Source of the DNA: Branchiostoma belcheri
Taxonomy: Eukaryota > Chordata > Leptocardii > Amphioxiformes > Branchiostomatidae
Length of the DNA: 64,000 nucleotides
Direction: 5' to 3'
NCBI RefSeq assembly: GCF_001625305.1
Contig: NW_017802713.1
Coordinates: 100,356 to 164,355 of the forward strand
In this document: positions 49,126 to 58,495 of the stretch, one piece after another
Numbering within the stretch: the first letter of the stretch is position 1
Layout of the letters: every line of letters begins with the position of its first letter
Translations under genes and position numbers: made by a program
The notes under the pieces: model-generated
What the model saw: the letters and a program-made list of their open reading frames with translations, nothing else
The model's database searches: none
What the model was told of the DNA's origin: nothing

Positions 49126-52100
49126 CTATTCCTCCTGTTTGTTGTCTTCTGCCTTCTCCCTGGGTGAGTCCTTGGCAGTCTCCTCCGTGTTTTTCCCCTT
49201 CCCTGTGTCCTGTTGACGTCTGCGAGCCCCGGGCCGGTACAGCTGCATGGTCGGGCGGTCCTGCAAAGCAAAAGTCACATTTGTAATATGTCAAAGATGA
49301 TATTGATGATAGGTATTTGTTTCACATAACCAGTAAACTGCCTTCAGGCATAACACCAGTTTTGTACATGTAGGTACAAGCTGTACACACCAGGAAGATC
49401 CCCTACTCTGTTCGATAAGTGCAGTGGATTTTTTTCCGTGCGTGGCGTGTGTCTCTTCCCAGCAGGACATCAATTTAACGTCCTATCCAAAGGATATCCC
49501 TAAGCAAAGCTAGGTACTCATTTCCACCTGAGTGAAGTGAGGGAAGTACTATAAGTGTAAAGTGCCTTTCCCAAGGGCACAAGATTGGCGACATGATAGG
49601 ATTCGAACCCGGGACCTCTTGCTACTGACCCAAACATGCTACCATTTACGCCACATGACCCCACAGGTGTGGCCTAGTTTCTATCTCTCACATACACAGA
49701 CAACACGATTTTATGAAGAAACCACTGTTTTCCCATTGGTATAATGTTATAAATCTTGCATCATCTGAAATGGTATAAATCTTAATCACCTTGTTTCTTA
49801 AGCGCCTTCTCTCTGCTCTTGCTTCCTCCTTGGTGAGTTCTCTCTCCCCATCATCCTCGCCACCTTTAGCCCCTCTCCCCTTCTCTGTGGCGTCTGATTT
49901 CCTTGAAGTGTCAGACTCCGTTGATAGGCGGCGCTCCTGCACATGCCTGGCCTCTGGCTGTTCTTTATCGTCTGTCTTCTGCTCAGCATCAGTCTTTTCA
50001 GCAGAGTTTCTCTTCTTTTCCTTCTCCCTCTCTTGTCTTCTCTTCCTTTCGCGCTCCTCCTTTTCCCACTGTTGTCTCTGTTTGCGTTCGCGTTCCCTTT
50101 GGCGCTGCCGTTCCCGTTCTTTCTCCCGTTGTCGCTGACGCTCTTTCTCCCTCTCTTTATCGTCTTTGGTAGCCTCCTGAAATGTAATAAACAGTGAGGC
50201 TGTGACGAAGTAGTTTGTTCACAGCAATTCCTCGAGCTGACCAACATCTTTTGCACCAAGTCACTCTTCAGTGCAAAAGCATTTTGTACATGTGTAACTC
50301 TAAGAACCATCGTTGAAGAAGGTTAGACATCCAGGTAATAAGATACGCCAAAAAGCAGTTACTCAAGCAACTGGATATGATTTTGGAAACAGACGTTTCA
50401 GCTAGTATCCACTAGCTTTCGTCAGTGACTGAGTGGATACTAGCTGAAACGTCTGACCGTTTTCAAAATCATATCCAGTTGCTTGAGTAACTGCTCTTTG
50501 GCGTATCTAAGAACTATTGTTATGAAAAAAAAAGGTGACGGGTTCTTACCTTTCTGTCCCCACTGTCTTTTGTCACATTCTTTCCATAATCCCTGAAAAA
50601 AGCACGATAATTCAATTATATTTATTATAATTTAGGTAACTATAGAATATATAATACCATCACCAAAAGTAAAACCAAACTGGAAAATGTGCTTAACACA
50701 CACAAGTACATATTAAAGCAGTGAGTTGAAAATGTTTCGGTGGCCTTCTGTGTCGCAGGAAGACAAACAAAATCAAGAGATGATATACCTATCTTCATCC
50801 CTGTCCTCTCTGGTGTCTCTGTCCCTTCTCTCCCTCTCCTTGTCTCGTCTCTCCCTCCTCTCCCTGTCTCTTCTCTCTCGAGCACTCTCCTGTCTGTCAT
50901 CCTTCCTCGGCGGGGTTCTGTCCCTCTTCTGGTCCTTTGGTCTGTGTTTCTCTGTGTCTTTCTGGTCCTTCTCCCTTTCTGGGTTCTTCAGTAACTGAAG
51001 AGTGACAGACACAAATTGTAAGGTTACCAATTACATCCTACAAAGGTCCGCAGTATGTAAATTGATGTTGGGATGGTTTATTTCTGGATGGAAACAACTT
51101 TGGGATAGTCCATTTCAGCAAAAGGATGATATAGACGTCAAGATTCAATTTGTGCAAGGGGATGGAGTGAAATATATTGTATTTGCTTGCACATGTCAAC
51201 TTCCCTAGTACCCAGCACATAGATTTGCACTATGTGAATTTTATGAATGCCATTCATGCACACAATGATTTTAACTTGTGTCCTAGATAGATTTTACCTT
51301 AACAGATTTGACAGACTCCTCATCCTTGCCATCAGACCCATCTTTGTCTTTTCCTTCCTTCTCCTTTTTTGCTCTCTCTGCCCGTTCCTTTTCTCTCTTC
51401 TTCCTTCTTTCTTCCTCGCGACGTTTGCGTCTTTCTTCCTCCCGCCGTCTTCGCCTCTCTTCCTCTTTACGCCGTCGTTCTTCCCGTGCCTCTTCGCGTG
51501 CTCTCTGTACAAATTTTGTGTAAGATTTAAATGACAGTGAGCTATTACTTTGGTTCCCTCAGTCTCATACTATTTTTTTTCAAGCAGCTTGACCTTCTTT
51601 GAATATCAACAAATTGAATTGGTATTACCTAATGTACAAATGAACATAAAATTGAATCCATTTAGTTTTCAATTTTTATTCAACATCTCATCCTTGCATT
51701 TTTATTGTCTTCCTTGGTCCCTCCTCTTTGACTTTTGGAGATGGAATACTGCATGTCCTTACTGCATGCTGTACTTAGCACCTGTTAGCTGTAACACCTG
51801 ATACTAGCTGTCTACTTACAGCTGCAGCTGCACGTCGGTTCTTGATGAAGTCCAGGAGGGGTGTGGTCATCTTTGTTTCTGTCATGCAAAATAAAGCAAA
51901 ACAAAAAAGAGTAAAAACTACTAGTACTAGCATATTAATGTACAATGGCTGATTTTTTTTTTCCGGTCATTTAGCAATGACTTGCAAAAACAAGTGCAAA
52001 AATGAGTGCAAAGATGTAAACCTGAAGCAATAGAATGACACAAATGTAGCAGTCACAGGAGAAATATACTCGTACATGTATGTGATAATAACTGGTAATG

Positions 52101-55100
52101 TGTGTAGTTTTTATAAGTCAATTGCAAAAACTGATCTGAAATATAAATTTTGTGCTAACATAAATCAATTAAAAAATTTTTTCATTCATTCATTTTTTCA
52201 TTTGAAAGTTGTTGTACCTTCCTTCTTCCTGTCTCTGGCCTCTATCTCCTCCAGTAGCGACTCAATGTTAGCCGGAGGGGCGTCGCCGGCATTGTCACTC
52301 TTAAGACTTTCCAGGAACTTAAGGTAGTCTGGGTCTACAGGAAGGATATCAAAACAATGTACAGGTTAGTAGTATGTGACATAAGATAATGCAGCTTACA
52401 TGTACAACTCAAAGATTGAAATATCTTAGCCCTGACAATACAGATTCCTAACACACATGTACTATCTCTTCAGTGTACAACAAAATGTACTATTACAAAA
52501 TGTACCTTGTTCTATTGTTGCACATTTGGTATCTTTCTTCTTGCTTCTTCCTTTTGGCACCTTCTGATATGGAGCAAACTCCACTATGGCTGGATACTCC
52601 ACTTCTGCAAAGGCAATTACAAATGTAGATGTAGATGTAAGTTGGTAACATGTACATGTATCTGCAGTGGACATTGCCATACATACATCACTAAATGAAT
52701 TTCTTTCAATTATGTTTAAAAATTCACAATGAACAGTGTAATAGAATCATTATGAATATGAACTGTCAGATCAAAGATACATACTTTTGCTACTAGTGTC
52801 ATTAAAGATGTAGCCATCAAACTTATCCTTGAAGCCGATAATATCTTCAGGATTCTTGAAGTTGATGTAGGCTCGGCAGAAGGCATGAGGCACCAAGCTG
52901 GAGGGTCGAGGGAAAACATGCCAAGATATTTCAAGGGCTTAAAATTCAAATCAAGTGATAAATGACATGTTTACATGTAGGATGCAGATTCTATCAACTA
53001 CTGAACTATCTTGTTATAATACCATGATCATGTCACTAGGTAACTAGACTATGAATTATATCAATAATTGATAATTATCAATATGCAAACAAATTGTGAA
53101 TTAATTTTACCTGACAACTTCTAAGTTTAACCACTCAATATGGCGGACATTGCCAACGTCATAATCACGTGACTGCAAATGCCTAGCACTACAGAAAGCG
53201 TTCTATTAGCGTGTCGTACCTCATGTCAGCTGCCACGAACAGAAAGAAGTCATGATCAGGGAGAGGGCCCAACTCCTCAACAAGTGTCTCTTCAGTCAGC
53301 GTCGGTGGAAGACGCCGTATCACCACCTAAAGATGAAGAATACAAGAGTTCCACGATCTCATACCTTCGCCAAAAGATGTTAACCCTTGCGGTTGAAGAA
53401 TTATACAATTAATAATTGATTTTGCAAATAAGATCCTCATTTGCATGGGTTATATCAGTTGATCATATTCTCCACCCAATGACAGTCTTATCTTAAAGGC
53501 GCTCTATGTAGTTTTTTGTGCAAAAATTTGGATTATTCTAATTATACTAAATTTCAGTGTTATTAACAGTTACTATCACTTTTCAACACATTTGTGTCAT
53601 TATTTCACATTTTTTACGTATATTTTGTCCGTTCAAACAGTCCTTGTTGGGTACCCGGTGCCACCGGTTTGCCCAGGACAACAACAACAACATACAGGGG
53701 TTGCCCTCCCTAGGGTGGCTAATTGACCCGGCATGCCAGGCTTGATTGACAGGGGCACATGTGACAAGATATAGCCTCGATAGAAAAACACTCATATCTT
53801 TCACATGAGGTCTGGTGGAATATAATTATCAACTTGGAGTATTTTGTTGGGCATGAATAAACTGTGGTCATTATCCCTTCAAAAGAGATAAAAAATCTGG
53901 TAAACGGTTAGGTATTTCAGAAACTGGTAAGCTATCAACTGACAGACCAAGCTCTTCCTCCCTACCCTCACCCTCCCTACATAAGTCAGTAAGTCATCAA
54001 CTGACACCCCACTGGGATGTAGGTCAAACCACTAGCACTAGCAGTGGACAATACAATGTACCATATGTGCGGTTTGGCCAGAGGTTGTATAGAAGATCAT
54101 TCACAGTTTTCTAAGCTTCTAAGGAGCAAGGATGTTGTATTTTTTGTTGAGGAGTATGATTTTGGAATACTAAAGGGTTAAGTCACTGTACTATGTAAAG
54201 AAAAGAATGAAAAATATACTTTTTGTATTGTCAAAAAAACTACATAGAGTGCCTTTAACAACAAGGGTACTATAGCACTTCCTCATAAATTATGCAAATG
54301 AGGTCATGATTTGAATAAATTATGTTTATTGATGTTCGCCTTCACTTAACTTCCAAATGTGGGAAGTATGAAATTCCCAGCAGTTACAACTATGAAATTA
54401 TAAAAATTTCCCATTAATTATGCAAATTAGGTCTTCATTTACATAATCTATATCCTCAGGTTTTTTAAAATTCTCAATCACATGTCACAAGTGTTTCATA
54501 GTCCTATTATTGAACAATGCAGAGTTTTAGAATTTCCTCATTAATTATGCAAATTAACTCCTGATTTGCATAATTGTCATCTGATTATGTCGAGCATCAC
54601 TTCAGCTACCTACATACCAAAAATCACGACAATCCGTCAACCGGTTCCTTAGTTATCATCCTTCGAAAAATTTTCAACAAATGCTTCTGCAGTTCCAGAA
54701 CAAGCCGCTAGGGGGCCCAAACTCATGTCACTTCTTCCCTACCTCAAGAACTATCTACCAACTAAAATTCGTGACCCTAGCATGTACAGATCACGAGATA
54801 TCAAAACCGGAAGTTCTGCTGCAGTACCTAGGAAAGCCGCCAGGGGGCCCAAAATCTAATCATTTCGAGGTCTCATCAAGACCTACCTACCTACCAAGTT
54901 TCATGACAATGCATACTAAGCTTCTTGAGTTATGCTGTTCACAGACGGACAAACGCTACTGAAAACATAACCTTCTTGGCGAAGGTAATAAAGGGTTGGA
55001 CGGTATGGAATTAAGCTGTTAAAATGAACAACATGTCAACTTCTCGCCACGATCCATAGTAACCACACCACACCACACCACGCCCCCCCCCTCCCTATAA

Positions 55101-55228
55101 ATTATTTCATCGCCAACCTTCGTGGGTATTCCTTCTTCTTTCTTTTTCTTAGCCCCTTCTTTTGACCTTGACTCCTTCACGTGAGTCTTCCCCGTCTTGT
55201 CTCCTTCCTCTCCTCTGTCTTTTGTCAT
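49126..55228 (-). CDS. UPF3: UPF3-like regulator of nonsense-mediated mRNA decay, complete
   Basis: Eleven exons on the minus strand: 55118-55228, 53220-53326, 52785-52897, 52506-52604, 52218-52334, 51820-51878, 51298-51504, 50789-50994, 50550-50592, 49790-50176 and 49126-49260 (stop TAG). All joins are in phase, giving 527 residues. The N-terminal UPF3 domain (RRM-like, about residues 38-165) shows KVVIRRLPPTLTEETLVEEL, RAYINFKNPEDIIGFKDKFD and VEYPAIVEFAPYQKVPK. Then come SLLEEIEAR and TPLLDFIKNRR, followed by a long Arg/Glu/Lys-rich charged, probably helical region. The C-terminal DRPTMQLYRPGARRR is the exon-junction-complex binding motif. The family links the EJC to UPF2/UPF1 during mRNA surveillance. 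Vertebrates have UPF3A and UPF3B; only one copy is visible here. Poly(A) signal (minus strand) likely at 48665-48670. Confidence 0.95.
49513..49662 (-). mobile_element. tRNA-derived SINE, copy 3, inverted
   Basis: In UPF3 intron 10. The complement shows GGGGTCATGTGGCGTAAATG, a GGGTTCGAATCC B box and a CTTGTGCCCTTGGGAAAGG body. The tail is missing. Confidence 0.8.
50341..50508. mobile_element. Near-perfect palindromic MITE in UPF3 intron 9
   Basis: The arms AGATACGCCAAAAAGCAGTT at the left and its near-complement AACTGCTCTTTGGCGTATCT at the right extend inward for about 75 bp (CAACTGGATATGATTTTG, GAAACAGACGTTTCAGCTAG). The loop is about 20 bp. The whole could fold as a long hairpin in the pre-mRNA. 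Confidence 0.85.
53362..54990. mobile_element. Nested repeats in UPF3 intron 1
   Basis: The outer ends are ATACCTTCGCCAA (53362) and TTGGCGAAGGTAAT (54976-54989). Inside lies a second element with inverted ends TTAAAGGCGCTCTATGTAGT (53493) and ACTACATAGAGTGCCTTTAA (54240-54259). The right part has CATTAATTATGCAAATTA-type repeats and two diverged copies of a block containing GGGGGCCCAAA. No transposase frame. Confidence 0.65.
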
Positions 55229-55649
55229 GTCTGTGAAGTTTTAGCTCCGGTTTTGTTCTATCCAAATTGTTTCACAAGATTCTATTTTTCTATTTCCGCC
55301 ATTTTGGATGTTATGATCTCGCCAAATCTCGTACTTTGCAGTCTAGTCACGTGAAGGTAAAACAAGAACATTTTCTTGTTTTCCGCGCAAAATGAACATA
55401 AAACTGCACTAAAAAAGAATATTAAAAGATTATGCGTATTTTTGAAAAAGATAATGCCAATGTTTTACGTCATACTTTGGAAAATGCGCATCATTTTTCA
55501 AAATCTCGTCTTGGGCGGGAACTTTTACTGGTGCATTGTGGGTAAGATTTCGTCGGGCAGCCATTTTGACCTCCAAACACGAATAATTTTGGAGGTCTGG
55601 AAAAATTAGGATTTCGTCGTAAAATACCACAAAAAGAGCGGAGGCCAAC
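55229..55649. promoter_or_regulatory. Bidirectional promoter region between UPF3 and NDUFA1
   Basis: The start codons face away, 421 bp apart. Visible motifs: CCGCCATTTTGG (about 55297) and GCAGCCATTTTGA (about 55558), YY1-like; CTTGGGCGGGAAC (55510-55522), E2F/SP1-like; and, on the minus strand, TACCCACAATGCACCAG (55528-55544), close to the ZNF143/SBF motif. No TATA box. Confidence 0.6.
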
Positions 55650-56454
55650 ATGTGGTATGAAATCCTACCAGGCTTCGGCATCATCGTGGTCTGTCTGTGT
55701 GTTCCCGGGTTCGTCACACCTCGAATTCAGAAGTTTCAGAACAATGGAAAGGTGAGCTACAAAACAAATTATGTTACGTTACTCACTGTACTTATAACAT
55801 ACTTTGTACCAATATCTGTAAGACATGTGATGAAGATGAAGTTCCAGACTACGTAATAAGTACTAGTGACATGGAACATCCCAGATGGTACCTACTGGCT
55901 GATCTTCAAGGTGAGAATTCAAGGTGAGAATGGAACAGAATTCGATATTTGCGAATCAACCGTTGGAAAATAAGTGACACCTTGGCAAAAATTATATGTT
56001 CTTTTTTGGCAACGCCACAAGGCTCAGCCTTTTCCCTAATGTTGAAGCAAATCACTATTAAATGAGGTAAAATATTGTATTTCAGCTGAAGAGAGTTGCA
56101 AAAGACTGGAATGAGTGGTGGATGATGTCCAGAGACTACAGACTTACTGGTTCTCACTACATAGGAAGGGTAAGACGAGTCTCGTAGATTTGTAAAATTT
56201 AGACGAAATGAAATTGGTCTTGTATTGTAAGAATAAAGGACTTCATGTTACTTAGGTATCCATAATATTTTATGTGAAAATAGTGGTGATTTCATTATTG
56301 GATCTATCATAACTTCTACATTGCTTGATAAGATTTATTCTATGTGAATTGTGATGTTTACCTGAATGTCTAACCTTCATTGACATTACAATGACTTGTT
56401 CATGCTCTACTCTAGGGTCTTGAAGCCATTCCTGACAAGCCCACCAAGAAGTAA
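55650..56454 (+). CDS. NDUFA1: NDUFA1, complex I subunit, complete
   Basis: Three exons: 55650-55751, 56086-56169 and 56416-56454, joining in phase 0, giving 74 residues (the human protein has 70). It starts MWYEILPGFGIIVVCLCVPG, a single membrane helix, followed by KFQNNGK, LKRVAKDWNEWWMMSRDYRL and GSHYIGRGLEAIPDKPTKK. The MWxEILPG start, the one helix and the RD-R...YxxxGLE ending are the NDUFA1 (MWFE) pattern. The protein is an accessory subunit of respiratory complex I in the inner mitochondrial membrane. AATAAA at 56628 is the likely poly(A) signal. It is head-to-head with UPF3. Confidence 0.95.
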
Positions 56455-56639
56455 GAAAAGCAACCCCACAGTGAAGGACAGCAGTTTCATGGTGCCCCTC
56501 TCAACAGTCATCTGTGTGCAGTGAACCAATCACATCATGTGTACCATCAGTGCGACTCATCCACCAACTTTGTCTTGAAACAACTGCTGTTATTAGTCGT
56601 CTTGTACATAGAATTCAGGTGTACTTCAATAAAACAGTT

Positions 56640-58000
56640 TCACAGCCCATTCAGTTTATGCTTCTTCCTTTATGCTTGCTTTGTTTGAAAACAATCGCAG
56701 TTTTCAGAAATAAACTTCTGGATACAATAAAACTTGACATTACTTTGGGAGAATTAAGTTTAAACAGATATCTGTTGATTAAATGTGTGTTTCTGTTTGA
56801 AGAGGGTGGTCTATATTATATAAAGTTCTACAGATATTCGGTACGATATCATCCCAATCCAATGCACCTATTAATTCTTGAAATCAATGTAAAAAATGGC
56901 TCCGCTACTGAGGTGTCGCCAAAAATGAAAACCACCATAGCTCTGTATCAAATTTCCCCGCCCATCCTCTAATCTAAAATGTTATCACCGTACTGGGGAT
57001 GTTTCGTTAATGGTATTTGAGCAGGTTCTTGGTACTTGGTCAGGGTGCCGGCCCAATCCTTGCCACACGACACTGCAGGTGCAGTAAACAACAACTACAA
57101 CAATGCAATGATAGTCTAGATAGTGGCGTAGCGGCAGTGCGCTTGACTCGGAACCAAGAGGTCCCGGGTTCGAGTCCTGACATGCACCACTGATCTTGTG
57201 CCCTTCACAAGGTCACAAGACTTTCCTCACTTAACTCAAGTGAAAATAAGTATTGTCCTGTATTCGTCCTCTGCGTTGGTGGCAGCATAAAATAGTTGAT
57301 ATAACTTGAGTGAACTGTCACCTACTGAAATGTTGGAGTATAAAAAAAATGATAGTCTTAATTGTCTCCTACGTAATTAAGGAGACAACTTACATAACAC
57401 GACTAGATTTCCCACGCCATTATTATATAATGGGACAGAGGTCGCTTGATGAGACAGAGACCTTGAGTGCAAGTTACATAACATGTTACGTAATTGTAAC
57501 GACAGCAAGAGAGCCTACATGTAGTTGTTGATGGTCGGTTCCTGTATCATATTATTGTGACAATGCCTCCCTTTGAAAAATGTCACTATAACTTCGTCTT
57601 GATCACTTTAGTCGTTTAAGAGGACCGTGGTAGTTATTTAACTTGTCTGACTGAAACACCTAATTTCACGTTTGACCCTTGGTGCAACAGACAATTGATA
57701 ATTCGCACGTAGCTCACACAAGGCAAAACGTGCCATATTTAGGCATACTTAATACAGTTATGTGTTTCTGTACTAAGCTGTAAGCCTTGTGAGCCTCCAT
57801 GTACCGAAATGGACAAACCAACAGAAAGGCAAATACTATGATGTCCATGTATAAATTAAGATATATACATATATCGATATATCTGGTACAAACAATCAGA
57901 TATTAAAAGCAAGAGTGTTGGCATTTGAAAACAAGAGATGCATCTCAACATGCCCAAAGTGGTTGAACCACCTCAAGTCATCAGACCAAAACCGACCTTT
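56640..58000. other. Intergenic DNA after NDUFA1
   Basis: Contains a SINE at 57117-57290. No gene was recognised. Confidence 0.4.
57117..57290 (+). mobile_element. tRNA-derived SINE, copy 4
   Basis: TAGTGGCGTAGCGGCAGTGC region, B box GGTTCGAGTCC, GACATGC, CTTGTGCCCTTCACAAGG and CAAGTGAAAATAAGTATTGT. The 3' end is truncated or diverged. Confidence 0.8.
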
Positions 58001-58019
58001 TTGTCTCACGGTTGGCATT

Positions 58020-58070
58020 TACCGTGAGATTCTCTTCTGAACGGCTGACACAGGATCCACACTAACAAAG
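58020..58070 (+). other. Possible 5' untranslated exon of the EF-hand gene
   Basis: CACACTAACAAAG is followed by a strong donor, GTAAGT, at 58071. The next acceptor (CCCTTGACAG, ending 58489) is 6 bp before the EF-hand start codon. The 5' edge is not defined. Confidence 0.45.
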
Positions 58071-58495
58071 GTAAGTCACAACTCTGTCAAAATATCTCTG
58101 ACAAGTTGCAGCAACCGTAACCATTTCGTCAAGGAAACTTTAAACAATTCAGGATGTTGGTAAACAATTGTTGAAAAGTAAAACTTCTCTTATTTGTGAA
58201 GAATCGATCTCGTCATTGTTGAAAAGATATGTTTCTTGTGATCTGTTTTCTGTAACTGGTTGAATAGAATACGTGAGAATGTAAACTCAAGACCACGCCG
58301 AAAAGCAGTCACTGTGACTAGACACTTGACAGAAAAATCCTTGCTGAAGAAGAAAAAAAATCCAACCAACATGCAAGTATTTTGAGTAGATAGCTGGTGG
58401 CAAAATGCGACTCTATCCGCCCCAGTGCTAGTGTGGGGGGCGGGGTCTTTTTTTGTCGACACTTTACCGATTTTTTAATCCCTTGACAGGACGAC

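Noticed and set aside
49798..50310. Arg/Glu-rich open frame in a second minus-strand frame over UPF3 exon 10
   Set aside because: It is a frame-shadow of the true, phase-consistent UPF3 exon 49790-50176.
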